In this document: positions 37,528 to 48,992 of the stretch, in pieces | Layout of the letters: every line of letters starts with the position of its first letter | How positions within the stretch are numbered: position 1 is the stretch's first letter | Assembly (NCBI RefSeq): GCF_029714205.1 | Contig: NZ_CP121648.1 | Coordinates: 1-64,000 of the forward strand | Direction of reading: 5' to 3' | DNA: 64,000 nt | Source: Methylobacterium sp. CB376 | GTDB taxonomy: Bacteria; Pseudomonadota; Alphaproteobacteria; Rhizobiales; Beijerinckiaceae | Position numbers and translations under genes: made by a program | The notes under the pieces: model-generated | Told to the model about the DNA's origin: nothing | What the model saw: the letters and a program-made list of their open reading frames with translations, nothing else | Database searches by the model: none

Positions 37528-39552
37528 GAACACCTGCTCGCGGTTCGGCACCGGGCCCTGCGCCTCGCGCGCCGCGAGGGCGCGCTCGACCACCTTGGCG
37601 AGGCCGACCATGATCGCGTCGATGGCGTAGTCCTTCGGCGTGTAGACCGCCGCCACGCCCATGTTCTTGAGGACGAGCTCGTCCTCCGGCGAGATGATGC
37701 CGCCCACCACGACCGGGACGTGGTCGAGCCCCTCGCGGCGCAGCCGCGCCTTCACCTCGCGCACCAGCGGCACGTGCGAGCCGGAGAGGATCGACAGGCC
37801 GATGACGTGGGCGCCGCGCTCGCGGGCCTTGGCGACGATCTCGTCCGGGGTCTGGCGGATGCCGTCGTAGCTGACGTCGAAGCCGACGTCGCGGGCGCGC
37901 AGCGCGATCTGCTCGGCCCCGTTCGAGTGGCCGTCGAGGCCCGGCTTGCCGACCACCAGCTTGGGGGTCTCGCCGAGCCGCTCGCCGAGATCGGCGATGA
38001 GCAGGCGCGCCTCCTCGGCCGCCCCCGAGGTCACGGTCTCGGGCGTGACGCCGGTGGGCGCCCGGTACTCCCCGAAGACCGCGCGCAGGCGCGCGCCCCA
38101 CTCGCCCGTCGTCACCCCCGCCTTGGCGCAGGCGATCGAGACCGGCATGATGTTGGCGCCCGAGCGGGCCGCCGCGTCGAGCTCGTCGAGGGCGCGCGCC
38201 ACCGCCTGCGCGTCGCGCTCCGCCCGCCAGGCGCGGATGCGGCCCTGCGCCTCCATCTCGACCGTCTCGGAGACCGTGAAGATCGCCCCGTCCCCGGCGG
38301 TGAGCGGCGAGGGCTCGCCGGTCTCGAAGCGGTTGACGCCGACCACGACCTGCTCGCCGCGCTCGATGGCGGCGATGCGCTGCGCGTTCGACTCGACCAG
38401 CGCCCGCTTCAGGGCGCCGGTCTCCACCGCCGCAACCGCGCCGCCGAGCGCCCCGATCCGCTCCAGCTCGGCCCGGGTCCGGGCCTTCAGCTCCTCGACC
38501 TTGGCGTCGATCACCCGCGAGCCGTCGAAGATGTCGTCGAATTCGAGCAGGTCGGTCTCGTAGGCGAGGATCTGCTGCATGCGCATCGACCATTGCTGGT
38601 CCCAGGGCCGCGGCAGGCCGAGCGCCTCGTTCCAGGCCGGCAGCTGCACGGCGCGGGCGCGGGCGCGCTTCGAGAGCGTCACCGCCAGCATCTCGATCAG
38701 GATCCGGTGGACGTTGTTCTCCGGCTGCTGCTCGGTGAGGCCGAGGGAGTTGACCTGCACGCCGTAGCGGAAGATCCGCTTCTTCGGGTCCTTGATGCCG
38801 TAGCGGTCGCGGGTGATCTCGTCCCAGAGATCGCTGAACGCCCGCATCTTGCAGATCTCGGTGATGAAGCGCAGGCCCGCATTCACGAAGAACGAGATGC
38901 GCCCGACCACCTCCTCGAAGCTCGCCTCGTCGAAATCCGGATCCGCCCGCACGGTGTCGAGCACCGCGATGGCGATGGCCAGCGCGTAGGAGAGTTCCTG
39001 GACCGGCGTCGCGCCCGCCTCCTGCAGGTGGTAGGAGCAGACGTTCATCGGGTTCCACTTCGGCACGTGCTTGGTCGTGAACAGGATCACGTCCTTGGTG
39101 AGCCGAAGGCTCGGGGCCGGCGGGAACACGTAGGTGCCGCGCGAGAGGTACTCCTTGATGATGTCGTTCTGCGTCGTGCCCTGCAGGGCCGCGATCGGCG
39201 CACCCTGCTCCTCCGCGACCGCGAGGTAGAGCGCGAGCAGCCAGGGCGCCGTCGCGTTGATGGTCATCGACGTGTTCATCTGGGCGAGCGGGATGTCGCG
39301 GAACAGGGTCCGCATGTCGCCGAGATGCGCGATCGAGACGCCGACCTTGCCGACCTCGCCGCGGGCGAGTTCGTGGTCGGGGTCGTAGCCGGTCTGGGTC
39401 GGCAGGTCGAAGGCCACCGACAGGCCGGTCTGCCCCTTGGCGAGGTTCTTCCGGTAGAGCGCGTTCGAATCCGCCGCGGTCGAGTGGCCCGCATAGGTGC
39501 GGATGATCCACGGCTTGTCGCGCTGCGCCGTCCTCGTCGCCTGTTCGCCCAT
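37525..39552 (-). CDS. ecm: ethylmalonyl-CoA mutase (MeaA)
   Basis: 675 residues, adenosylcobalamin-dependent. It converts (2R)-ethylmalonyl-CoA to (2S)-methylsuccinyl-CoA in the ethylmalonyl-CoA pathway. The substrate-binding barrel (TGLSVAFDLPTQTGYDPDH; NTSMTINATAPWLLALY) is followed by a C-terminal B12 domain with DGHSNG (D540, H542; DxHxxG) and GGIISPED. Known in Methylobacterium as MeaA; it is distinguished from methylmalonyl-CoA mutase by being a single short chain and by pairing with ccr, which is divergent here. Confidence 0.94.
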   Translation of the reverse strand: MGEQATRTAQRDKPWIIRTYAGHSTAADSNALYRKNLAKGQTGLSVAFDLPTQTGYDPDHELARGEVGKVGVSIAHLGDMRTLFRDIPLAQMNTSMTINATAPWLLALYLAVAEEQGAPIAALQGTTQNDIIKEYLSRGTYVFPPAPSLRLTKDVILFTTKHVPKWNPMNVCSYHLQEAGATPVQELSYALAIAIAVLDTVRADPDFDEASFEEVVGRISFFVNAGLRFITEICKMRAFSDLWDEITRDRYGIKDPKKRIFRYGVQVNSLGLTEQQPENNVHRILIEMLAVTLSKRARARAVQLPAWNEALGLPRPWDQQWSMRMQQILAYETDLLEFDDIFDGSRVIDAKVEELKARTRAELERIGALGGAVAAVETGALKRALVESNAQRIAAIERGEQVVVGVNRFETGEPSPLTAGDGAIFTVSETVEMEAQGRIRAWRAERDAQAVARALDELDAAARSGANIMPVSIACAKAGVTTGEWGARLRAVFGEYRAPTGVTPETVTSGAAEEARLLIADLGERLGETPKLVVGKPGLDGHSNGAEQIALRARDVGFDVSYDGIRQTPDEIVAKARERGAHVIGLSILSGSHVPLVREVKARLRREGLDHVPVVVGGIISPEDELVLKNMGVAAVYTPKDYAIDAIMVGLAKVVERALAAREAQGPVPNREQVF

Positions 39553-39775
39553 GGCGCCCTCGCCCCTCGCTTCCGTCCGAGCCCCGTCCGGGGCGCCGCA
39601 TCGTAGACAAGCCCGCGGGGGGCCGTCACGCCCCCGCGCGCGTCGCTCGCGCCGGCCGCACGGGCCCGACCGCGCGTCAGCGCAAGCAAGCGGTGCGCCG
39701 ACCGCCCGCGCGGCGCCGGCGCGGGAAGCGGATTGCCTGCGTTTTCGGCGTCCGTCTGCCCTGCTTTTGGTCTAT

Positions 39776-39803
39776 TTGACCCCGTCCTGATCGTCGCTAG
39801 GAT
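39776..39803 (+). promoter_or_regulatory. candidate promoter of ccr
   Basis: TTGACC (39776-39781), 16-nt spacer, TAGGAT (39798-39803), about 35 bp upstream of the ccr ATG. It lies in the 285-bp divergent ecm-ccr region, otherwise GC-rich with no clear operator. Confidence 0.55.
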
Positions 39804-39837
39804 CGGTGCAGTGCAATATCTGAAGGGAGGGTCCGCA

Positions 39838-41133
<1,296 letters not shown>

Positions 41134-41141
41134 GGCGCGAA

Positions 41142-41167
41142 CCCGGCCCGGGCGCGCCCGGGCCGGG
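41142..41167 (+). terminator. GC-only hairpin after ccr
   Basis: CCCGGCCCGGG, 4-nt loop, CCCGGGCCGGG: perfect 11-bp arms 9 bp after the ccr stop. No T-tract. Confidence 0.5.
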
Positions 41168-41251
41168 GCGTCGGGCTTGAGCGTCTCGTCGCCGCCGGGC
41201 TAAGGGCGTCGTTGCCCCCGGCCTCCTCCGGAGGGCCCGCCGGAGTTCGCG

Positions 41252-41647
41252 ATGCGCGCCACCCTCGACCGCTACGCCCCCGTCATGCTCAGCGTCCTGC
41301 GCATCATGGCGGCGCTGATCTTCATGGCCCACGGCACCCAGAAGGTGCTGGGCTTCCCGCCCCACCCGAACCCGCCCGGCCTGACCACCCTTCCCGGGAT
41401 CGCCGGCATCCTCGAACTCGTGGGCGGCGCGCACCTCGCCCTCGGCCTCCTCACCCGGCCGGTCGCCTTCATCCTGTCGGGCGAGATGGCCTTCGCCTAC
41501 TTCATCGGGCACGCGCCGCGCAGCTTCTTCCCGACCCTCAACGGCGGCGACGCGGCCATCCTCTACTGCTTCGTCTTCCTCTACCTCGTCTTCGCCGGGC
41601 CGGGGCCGCTCAGCCTGGACGCGGCCCGCCATCGCGCGGGCGCCTGA
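41252..41647 (+). CDS. DoxX family membrane protein
   Basis: 131 residues, four membrane helices. MLSVLRIMAALIFMAHGTQK and the loop GLTTLPGIAGILELVGGAHL are typical of DoxX proteins, small quinone-linked or redox-associated membrane proteins of mostly unknown role. Stands alone between the ccr hairpin and repeat copy C. Confidence 0.87.
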   Translation: MRATLDRYAPVMLSVLRIMAALIFMAHGTQKVLGFPPHPNPPGLTTLPGIAGILELVGGAHLALGLLTRPVAFILSGEMAFAYFIGHAPRSFFPTLNGGDAAILYCFVFLYLVFAGPGPLSLDAARHRAGA

Positions 41648-41695
41648 CGCGCGGTCGAGGGGCTGCCATCGGTCCCGCGCTCCGCGGCGCGTCGC

Positions 41696-41863
41696 CCGCG
41701 CGGCGCGTGAGCGACGCCGGCATCCGCATGGCGACGCAATCCGTCGGATGTCGGATCATACCCGATCCGCTTGATCCCTTCGGGACGGCGGATGTCGTCT
41801 GCGCTCAGACGCCGCGCAGGCGCGTGATCCGGGATCCGCTTCGATCAAGTGGATCCCGGATCA
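41696..41863 (-). repeat. dispersed repeat family 1, copy C (composite)
   Basis: Minus-strand hairpin at 41825-41863 with one change in an arm, followed by a GC-rich core, then a second partial unit in the opposite orientation (41696-41760, with GCGCGTGAGCGACGCCGGCA and a CGGATGTCGG end). So the copy is head-to-head. Its first TGA (41861-41863) is the stop of the LuxR-type gene. Confidence 0.8.
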
Positions 41864-42970
41864 CAGCCGCATCCGCCCCAGCAGCGCGACGAGTTCCGGC
41901 TGGCGGTGGGTGCGTGTCTTGGCGAAGACGGCCTTGAGCTGCGAGCGCGCGGTGGCGATCGTGATGCCGTGCGCCGCCGCGACCGCCGCGAGTTCGCCCC
42001 CCTCGGCGAGGTCGCGGGCGAGGCGCGCCTCCGCGGCCGTGAGCCCGAAGGCCTGCCGCAGCAGGGCCTCGCCCGGGCGCCCGCCCGCCGCGGAATCGAC
42101 CACCAGGATCACCGCGCGGGCGCGCTGGAACAGGTCCTGCGCCGCCCCGGCGAGCGGGGCCGCGTGCAGGATCAGGGGCGGGCCCTCGGGCCGCGGCACC
42201 GCCACCGGCCCCTCGGCCGCCCCCTCGTGCGGCCGGCCGGCGCGGATCGCGCTCGCGATCAGGCGGCCGAGGGCGGCGTTCGCCGCCCGATCCTGGGCGA
42301 GCAGCGCCCCCTTCACGACGGCGATGCCGCGGCCGAGCTGCCGCTCGGCGTGGGCGTTCATCCGCAGCACCGTGCCGCTCGCGTCGAGCAGCAGGCCGCC
42401 GCAGCGGAGGGTCTCGAAGGCGTCGAGCGCGGCGCCGGCCCGCGCCTCGGCGATCCGCAGGGCGATCTGCCCGGCCCGCTGCAGGTGCGGCACCGCCCGC
42501 CGGATCTGCGCGATCTCCCGGTGCGAGAACATCTCGCGCTCGCGGCGGCGCTCCGCCGACAGGATGACGCTGCGCTCCCCCTCCGCCACCATGTAGAGGC
42601 CCGCGAACCAGCGGTAGCCGTGGCGTCCCACGTAATCCGCGTTGAACGGGATGTGGTCGAGTTCCCGCGGCGTGAAGATCTGGGACTCGGTGATCACGCC
42701 GCGCGGATCCTTCAGGGCCTGGATGCCGCGCGCGATCCGCGGGTTCTCGGCGAGCCAGCCGTCCCGGACCCCCGCCTCCACTACCTCGGCCATGTCCTCC
42801 GACACCGAGGCCGCGAGCGGCGCCGCCGGCCCGGGCAGCATCACGGCGCCGTCCGCGCCGACGGCGCGCCCGTAGGCCTCCAGCACCGCCGGCCAGCGCT
42901 CCGGGTTCAGCGCCGCCTCGTAGAACAGATCGATCGCGTCAGCCAGACGATCGTCGCGAACATCTGTCAT
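41861..42970 (-). CDS. LuxR-type transcriptional regulator
   Basis: 369 residues from the ATG at 42970 (a GTG one codon earlier is possible). The last about 65 residues are a LuxR helix-turn-helix (FGLTAAEARLARDLAEGG, then ATARSQLKAVFAKTRTHRQ). The N-terminal 290 residues look like one or two PAS-like sensory regions with no recognisable ligand motif. No autoinducer-binding domain and no receiver domain. Its stop lies in repeat copy C. Confidence 0.85.
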   Translation of the reverse strand: MTDVRDDRLADAIDLFYEAALNPERWPAVLEAYGRAVGADGAVMLPGPAAPLAASVSEDMAEVVEAGVRDGWLAENPRIARGIQALKDPRGVITESQIFTPRELDHIPFNADYVGRHGYRWFAGLYMVAEGERSVILSAERRREREMFSHREIAQIRRAVPHLQRAGQIALRIAEARAGAALDAFETLRCGGLLLDASGTVLRMNAHAERQLGRGIAVVKGALLAQDRAANAALGRLIASAIRAGRPHEGAAEGPVAVPRPEGPPLILHAAPLAGAAQDLFQRARAVILVVDSAAGGRPGEALLRQAFGLTAAEARLARDLAEGGELAAVAAAHGITIATARSQLKAVFAKTRTHRQPELVALLGRMRL

Positions 42971-42995
42971 CACGATCCGGTTCCGCGCCTGCTCT

Positions 42996-43008
42996 GCTCA
43001 GCTTGAGC
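42996..43008. promoter_or_regulatory. palindrome upstream of the LuxR-type gene
   Basis: GCTCA-GCT-TGAGC, 26 bp before the start codon, beside an AT-rich patch (ATATATTCC). Candidate autoregulatory site. Confidence 0.35.
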
Positions 43009-43250
43009 ATATATTCCTATGATGACAAGCCGCAACGGGGGATCACGCCCCGGCGAGGCACGGCCGTCGGTGCCGCGCCGGGGACCGGGCCGCGCCCTCG
43101 CCCCGGTTTGGCCGAAGCGCGGCCGCGCGGCATCCGCCATTCGCGGGACGCCGGTGCCCGCAGCCGCGCGGGCGCGGCCTTTGCGGCGCCCCGCCGGCTT
43201 GCTACAAGCGCCCGATGGGCCGCCCCCGGGGCCGCCGGAAAGCTCGCATC

Positions 43251-43853
43251 ATGGAAAAGTTCACCGTTCTCGAAGGCGTCGCGGCGCCGCTGCGGATCGT
43301 CAACGTCGACACCGACCGCATCATCCCCAAGCAGTATCTCAAGACCATCAAGCGCACCGGCCTCGGCAAGGGCCTGTTCTCGGAGATGCGCTACCGGGAC
43401 GACGGCTCGGAGAACCCGGACTTCGTTCTCAACCAGCCCGCCTATCGCAACGCCAAGATCCTGGTGGTGGGCGATAATTTCGGCTGCGGCTCCTCGCGCG
43501 AGCACGCCCCGTGGGCGCTCGCGGATTTCGGCATACGCTGCATCGTCTCGACCAGCTTCGCCGACATCTTCTTCAACAACAGCGCCAAGAACGGCATCCT
43601 GCTGATCACCGTGGCGCCCGAGGACCTGGAGAAGCTGTTCGACGACGCGGAGCGCGGCGCCAACGCGACCCTGACCGTGGACCTGGAGCGGCAGGAGATC
43701 CGCGGGCCGGACGGCGGGGTGCTCCACTTCGACATCGATCCCGCCCGCAAGCACACGCTGCTGAACGGGCTCGACGAGATCGGCCTCACCCTCGAGAAGG
43801 CGCCCGCGATCGAGGCCTACGAGCGGGCGCTGGCGGACCGCCCCTGGGCCTGA
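43251..43853 (+). CDS. leuD: 3-isopropylmalate dehydratase small subunit
   Basis: 200 residues. With LeuC it isomerises 2- to 3-isopropylmalate in leucine synthesis. [20 protein letters not shown] and [16 protein letters not shown] are the aconitase swivel-domain motifs. The ATG at 43251 begins [14 protein letters not shown]; upstream in-frame codons have no family match. leuC is not nearby in the window, as is common in alphaproteobacteria. Confidence 0.95.
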   Translation: MEKFTVLEGVAAPLRIVNVDTDRIIPKQYLKTIKRTGLGKGLFSEMRYRDDGSENPDFVLNQPAYRNAKILVVGDNFGCGSSREHAPWALADFGIRCIVSTSFADIFFNNSAKNGILLITVAPEDLEKLFDDAERGANATLTVDLERQEIRGPDGGVLHFDIDPARKHTLLNGLDEIGLTLEKAPAIEAYERALADRPWA

Positions 43854-43950
43854 GGCGCGCCACGGGGCCGCGCGCGGCCGGCAGGACTTCGTTAACCCTC
43901 ATCCTGCCCTATTCGGGTGCTTGGATCCCGGTCCACGGAGTTCTTTCCCG

Positions 43951-45147
43951 ATGACGCTTCGCCTGCGCCTGACGGCCGCGACCCTGCTGTGCCTGGGCGG
44001 CTTCGCGCTGCCCGGCGCGGCGCGGGCCGATTTCCGCTCCTGCCTCGCCGGCCTCGGCCAGGAGGCGGGGGGCAGGGGCATCTCGCCGGCCGCCTTCCAG
44101 GCCGCCACCGCCGGCATCGTCTACGACGACAAGGTCATCGAACTCTCCCAGGCCCAGCCAGAGTTCAAGACGCCGATCTGGGACTACATGGCGGCCCTCG
44201 TGGACGACGAGCGCGTCGAGGACGGCCGCGCCGCCATGCGCCAGCACGCCGCCGCCCTGGCCGAGGCCGAGGCGCGCTTCCACGTGGACCGCTACACGAT
44301 CGCGGCGGTCTGGGGCGTCGAGTCCAATTTCGGCAAGAACCTCGGCAAGATGCCGCTGATCCAGTCGCTCGCGACCCTGGCCTGCAGCCCGAACCGGCGC
44401 GCCGGCTACTTCCGCGGCGAGCTGATGGCGACCCTGAAGATCATCGACCGCGGCGACATCGCGCCGGACCGGCTGACCGGCTCCTGGGCCGGGGCTTTCG
44501 GGCAGACGCAGTTCATGCCCTCGACCTACCAGCGCCTCGCCGTCGACCTCGACGGGGACGGGCGGCGCGACGTGGTCGATTCGGTGGCGGACGCGGTCGG
44601 CTCGACGGCCAATTTCCTGCGCGCCGCCAAGTGGCAGAACGGCCTGCCCTGGGGCTACGAGGTGCGGCTGCCGCGGGGCTTCAGCGTCGCCGCCGCCGGG
44701 CGCAAGAACAAGCGGCCGATCGCGCACTGGGCGAGCCTCGGGGTCGCCCGGGTCGACGGGCGCCCGCTCTCCGGCGAGGGTCCGGCCGGCATCATCGCCC
44801 CGGCCGGGGTCGACGGCCCGGCCTTCCTGGTGACCCGGAACTTCGACGCGATCTACTCCTACAACGCGGCCGAATCCTACGGTCTCGCCATCGCGGTGCT
44901 GTCCGACCGGCTGCGCGGCCGGGCCGGCATCCAGACCGCGTGGCCGACCGACGACCCGCCCCTGTCGCGGGCGGAGCGCCGGACCCTGCAGAGCGCCCTC
45001 GCCTCGCGCGGCTACGACGTCGGCGAGCCGGACGGCCGGGTCGGCGCCAAGACCCGCGACGCGATCAAGGACATCGAGCGTCAGCTCGGCTGGCCGCAGA
45101 CCGGCCGTCCCGGCGCGAAGGTGCTGGAGGCGCTCCGCCGCGGCTGA
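43951..45147 (+). CDS. lytic murein transglycosylase (MltB-like)
   Basis: 398 residues. Signal peptide (to about 26, ARA), then an MltB-type catalytic domain (about 27-330) with the acid E124 in WGVESNFGKN and the GAFGQTQFMPSTY motif, and a C-terminal peptidoglycan-binding domain (about 340-398; LQSALASRGYDVGEPDGRVG). It cleaves glycan strands to anhydro-muropeptides in wall turnover. No lipobox seen, so soluble in the periplasm. Confidence 0.92.
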   Translation: MTLRLRLTAATLLCLGGFALPGAARADFRSCLAGLGQEAGGRGISPAAFQAATAGIVYDDKVIELSQAQPEFKTPIWDYMAALVDDERVEDGRAAMRQHAAALAEAEARFHVDRYTIAAVWGVESNFGKNLGKMPLIQSLATLACSPNRRAGYFRGELMATLKIIDRGDIAPDRLTGSWAGAFGQTQFMPSTYQRLAVDLDGDGRRDVVDSVADAVGSTANFLRAAKWQNGLPWGYEVRLPRGFSVAAAGRKNKRPIAHWASLGVARVDGRPLSGEGPAGIIAPAGVDGPAFLVTRNFDAIYSYNAAESYGLAIAVLSDRLRGRAGIQTAWPTDDPPLSRAERRTLQSALASRGYDVGEPDGRVGAKTRDAIKDIERQLGWPQTGRPGAKVLEALRRG

Positions 45148-45165
45148 GCGGGCGGCCGGGCGGCG

Positions 45166-47325
45166 TCACGCCGCCGACGGGGCTGCCCGCTGCGCGATGA
45201 AGCCGGGAACCTCCGCGGCGGGCATCGGGCGGCCCAGCAGGAAGCCCTGCACCTCGGTGCAGCGCTCGCGGCGCAGATGGGCGAGCTGGTCGGGGCTCTC
45301 GACACCCTCGACCGTCACGGTCTTGCCGAGGACGCGGCCGAGGCGGATGATCGCGTGGAGGATCACGCCGGCGGCGGCGTCCGGCCGCTGCGCGTCGAAC
45401 CCGGCCAGGAAGGCGCGGTCGATCTTGATCTTGTCGATCGGGAAGGCGGTCAGGTAGCCGAGCCCGGAATAGCCGCGCCCGAAATCGTCCAGCGCGATGC
45501 GGGCGCCGAGCGCCTTCCAGCGCTCGAGCTCGGCCCGGCTTCGCGCCTCGTCGGCGAGCAGCACCGATTCGGTGATCTCCAGTTCGAGCCGATGCGGCGG
45601 CAGGCCGCTGCGCAGAAGCGCCTCGGCGAGCGTGAGGGAGAAGCGCCCGCTGCGCACCTGCAGGGGCGAGACGTTGACGGCGAGCCGCAGGTCCGTCGGC
45701 CAAGTCCGCGCCTCGGCGCAGGCGGTATCCAGAATCCAGGTGCCCAGGGCCTCGATGAGCCCGTTCTCCTCCATGATCGGGATGAAGGTCGAGGGCGGGA
45801 TCGGCCCGTGTCGCGGATGGGTCCAGCGCGCCAGGGCCTCGAAGCCCGCGAGGCCGCCATCCTGCGTCCTGAATTGCGGCTGGTAGTGCAGCGCGAACTC
45901 GCCGCGGCGCAGGGCCCCGCGCACGTCCTCGATCAGGGCCAGCTGCGCCAGCCGCTGCTCGCGCAGGCCGGAATGGAAGAAGCGGTAGCCGCTGCAGCGC
46001 AGCGACTTGGCCTCGTACATCGCGAGGTCGGCCCGGCCGATGATCGCGTCGATCTCGGTCTGCGGGCCGCGCACCGCGGCGATGCCGATGCTCGCCCCCA
46101 CGCTCAGCGCGAGGTCGCCGTCACGGATCGGCTCGGTCACGGCGGCGATGATCGCCTCGGCCATCGCCGCCAGTTCGGGTTCCTCGGCGGCCTGCTCCAG
46201 CAGGACGAGAAATTCGTCGCCGCCCAGCCGCATGAGCACGGCCTCGGGCGGCAGGATGCCCGACAGGCGCGCGCCGACGATCCTGAGCACCCTGTCGCCG
46301 CAATCGTGGCCGTAGGTGTCGTTCACCGCCTTGAAGCCGTTCAGGTCGATCATGAGGACGCAGAGGCCTGCGACGCGCCCCTCGGCCAGCGCCCGTTCCA
46401 GCTGCTCGACCTTCTCGCGCAGGTAGGCGCGATTGAACAGGCCGGTGAGGGAATCCTGGAAGGCGAGGGTGCGCAACTCGGCTTCGCGCTCGCGCAGGCG
46501 CGCCTCGGTCAGGGCCTGCTCGGTGATGTCGGTGCGCCGCGACAGGGTCGCGCCCGTCCTGGAACGCGTGCGCGTGTAGATGTAGGTCCGGCCGCCGACG
46601 CGCTGGATCTCCCGCTGCCGATCGGTCAGCAGGCGCGATTTCCGCGCCCGCTCAGCGAGGTAGGTCTCGGGATCCGCCCGCGCCAGGGGATCGTCGATGA
46701 TGCCGGCGTCGAGGTCGAGCCGGTAGAGGTCGAGATGGTGCGCGCCGCGCAGGGCCCGGCGGTCCGGATAATGCGGGAAGATGCGGTGATACGCATCGTT
46801 GGTGAAGACGATGCCCTCCTCCTCGTCGTAGAAGGAGACCGCCTCCTCGCTCTGCTCCAGGGACTCCAGCACGAGCTGCGAGAGGCGCCGCTGGTGCAGC
46901 CCGGACAGGGCGTCGGCCGTCAGCCGGGCGAGGACGGCGCAGCGGCGCTCGTCGGCGGGGCCGAGGTCGGGGCCGGCCAGGACCAGCCCGCCGAGCAGGA
47001 GGGAGTCGGAGACGAGGCGCTGCCGCAGGATCGTGCCGCCCTCCTCCGCCCGCTGCCGGACCGGACCGGTCTCGCCCCCCGCCACGAGCCAAGGACCGGC
47101 TTCGGCGAGGCCGCCCCGCCGCGAGGCCGCCCCGCTCCCGAAGACCCGGCGCGCGCAGCGGCCGCTCATCGACATCATGTATCCGTCGAGATCAATCGCT
47201 GTCGTCTGCTGATGAATCACCTCGGCCGCAACGGAGAAGACGTCTTCGCCATTGACCGCGCGATGCATTCTGGCGGCAATGATAGCCGCGAATTCGGATT
47301 CGGACGATCCCAGATTGTCCCACAT
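45166..47325 (-). CDS. GGDEF-EAL cyclic di-GMP protein with PAS domain
   Basis: 719 residues. An N-terminal sensory stretch (about 1-155) is followed by a PAS domain (about 160-285; [19 protein letters not shown]), a GGDEF domain with the intact G368-GDEF motif, and an EAL domain with E496-A-L plus [13 protein letters not shown], so both synthesis and breakdown of c-di-GMP are possible. No membrane segments or signal peptide, so a cytoplasmic sensor. It converges with the transglycosylase (18 bp apart). Confidence 0.92.
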   Translation of the reverse strand: MWDNLGSSESEFAAIIAARMHRAVNGEDVFSVAAEVIHQQTTAIDLDGYMMSMSGRCARRVFGSGAASRRGGLAEAGPWLVAGGETGPVRQRAEEGGTILRQRLVSDSLLLGGLVLAGPDLGPADERRCAVLARLTADALSGLHQRRLSQLVLESLEQSEEAVSFYDEEEGIVFTNDAYHRIFPHYPDRRALRGAHHLDLYRLDLDAGIIDDPLARADPETYLAERARKSRLLTDRQREIQRVGGRTYIYTRTRSRTGATLSRRTDITEQALTEARLREREAELRTLAFQDSLTGLFNRAYLREKVEQLERALAEGRVAGLCVLMIDLNGFKAVNDTYGHDCGDRVLRIVGARLSGILPPEAVLMRLGGDEFLVLLEQAAEEPELAAMAEAIIAAVTEPIRDGDLALSVGASIGIAAVRGPQTEIDAIIGRADLAMYEAKSLRCSGYRFFHSGLREQRLAQLALIEDVRGALRRGEFALHYQPQFRTQDGGLAGFEALARWTHPRHGPIPPSTFIPIMEENGLIEALGTWILDTACAEARTWPTDLRLAVNVSPLQVRSGRFSLTLAEALLRSGLPPHRLELEITESVLLADEARSRAELERWKALGARIALDDFGRGYSGLGYLTAFPIDKIKIDRAFLAGFDAQRPDAAAGVILHAIIRLGRVLGKTVTVEGVESPDQLAHLRRERCTEVQGFLLGRPMPAAEVPGFIAQRAAPSAA

Positions 47326-47398
47326 GGTACCGGCTCCGGGATGAACTCTTCAGTCGCGAACCCAGCGTAGGGTGTGGCGGTAAATGAACAACCATCGT

Positions 47399-47421
47399 TT
47401 TCATGACTTTACGTCATGAAA
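47399..47421. promoter_or_regulatory. palindrome upstream of the GGDEF-EAL gene
   Basis: TTTCATGAC, 5-nt spacer TTTAC, GTCATGAAA: perfect 9-bp arms in an AT-rich patch, 74-96 bp upstream of the gene's start codon. A likely dimeric repressor or activator site. Confidence 0.5.
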
Positions 47422-47613
47422 TGGCCGGAGTGGCACGGTCGTGGCGCGGCGCCGCACCTGGGTTGAGCAGGTGGTGACTGGTTCTCCGGCAAAGCACCGC
47501 GAGGGAGCGCCCTTCCCGGCGGATCCGCGCGGCGCGGTTCCGCCCGAGGCCCGGATGGCGCGCGGCGGCGGCGCACGCCCCGCGGCGCACGCGATCCGGG
47601 CGCCGCGGGGCCC

Positions 47614-48992
47614 TCATCCGGCCGGCGCGCGCCGCTCGTGCGCGCGGACGAGCCGGTCCCGGGCCGCCTGCCGGCCGAGCACGATCCCGCCCAGGCCGAT
47701 GCCCAGGTACAGCAGGGCGGGCAGGCCCCAGCCGCCGCTGGCCTCGTGGGCGAGGCCGATCAGGAACGGCCCGAGCGCCGCGAGGCTGTAGCCCACGCCC
47801 TGCGCCATGGCGGAGAGGTCGGCGGCGGTCTGCGGGTCGGGGGAGCGCAGGACGATCAGCGTGAGGGCGAGGCCGAAGCATCCGCCGAGGCCGAGGCCGA
47901 GCAGCAGGGCGGAGAGCCAGACGAGCGCGGCCGGACCGACCAGCAGGAGGACGAAGCCCGCCACCGCGAGCCCGATCACCAGCAGCACCCAGGGCCGCTG
48001 GTCGCGGCGTCGGGCGGCGAGCGGCGGCACCGCCAGGGCGAGCAGGCACTGCGCCATGGCGGAGACCGAGGCGACGAGCCCCGCCGCCACCGGGTCGAGG
48101 CCGCGGTCCATGAGGGCGGCCGGCAGCCAGCCGAACACGATGTAGGCGAGGGAGGATTGCAGCCCCATGAAGCCGGTCACCTGCCAGGCCAGGGGATCGC
48201 GCCAGAGGCCGGAGATGCGCCGCGCCGCGCCGCCCCCGGGCGGCGGGGCGCCGCCCGGACCAGGGGCAGCCAGGCGAGGGCCGCGAGGAGGGCCGGCAGG
48301 GCCCAGATCATCATCGGCCCGCGCCAGCCGGAATCGAGCAGCCGGCCCGCCGGCACCGTGAGGCCGGCGCCCGCCGCGGCGCCGAGGCACAGAACGGCCG
48401 TGTAGAGGCCCATCATCAGGCCGGGCCGGTCGGGAAAGTCGCGCTTGACGATGGCGGGGAGGAGCACGTTGACGACGCCGATGCCGCAGGCGGCGACCAC
48501 CGAGCCCGCGAACAGGGCCGGGATGCCGTCGAGCCCGCGCAGCACCAGCCCGGCCGCCATGACGATCAGGAAGGCGAGCACGCCCGCATCCGCCCCGAGG
48601 CGGCGCATCACCGGCGGCCCGAGCCGCCCGAACACGCCGAGGCAGAGCACCGGCAGCGTGATCAGCGCCCCGGCCAGGGCCCCGCCCATCCCGGTCTCCT
48701 CGCGGATGCGCCCGAGGAGCGGGCCGACGCTCGACAGGGCCGGGCGGAGGTTGAAGGCGATCAGCATCAGCCCGAAGGTGATGACGAGGGGCCGCCGCAG
48801 GAGCGCCCGCCGCGGCGTCCAGGCGCCCGTTCCGGGCGCGAAACCCGTTCCGGGCCGGGCGCCCGTTCCGGGCGCGAAACCCGTTCCGGGCCGGGCGCCC
48901 GTTCCGGGCGCGGTGCCCGTTCCGGGCACGGCGCCCGTCTCAGGGGCGGCGCCCAGCTCGGTCGCCGCCCGGCTCTCCCCGATCGTCCGCAC
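47614..48992 (-). pseudogene. CynX/NimT-type MFS transporter, frameshifted
   Basis: Two overlapping frames make one 12-helix major facilitator. From a GTG at 48992, a repetitive N-terminal extension leads into PLVITFGLMLIAFNLRPALSSVGPLL, the characteristic start of CynX/NimT-family carriers, up to LPLVRAAPRRPG. The rest continues one frame over from about 48240 (RRISGLWRDPLAWQVTGFMG) to the stop at 47614. The shift sits in a C/G-rich run at about 48225-48250. It is either a real inactivation or a base error; otherwise both halves look intact. Substrate unknown. Confidence 0.8.
48823..48945 (-). repeat. 18-bp tandem repeat in the MFS N-terminus
   Basis: About seven 18-bp units, the first four forming two identical 36-bp pairs. 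Each encodes a hexapeptide of the GTGxxP type on the minus strand. It forms a low-complexity tail before the first membrane helix, unlike family members. Confidence 0.8.

Noticed and set aside
43866..43879. Terminator after leuD
   Set aside because: A 14-bp GC palindrome without loop or T-tract; such short GC palindromes are expected by chance at this composition.
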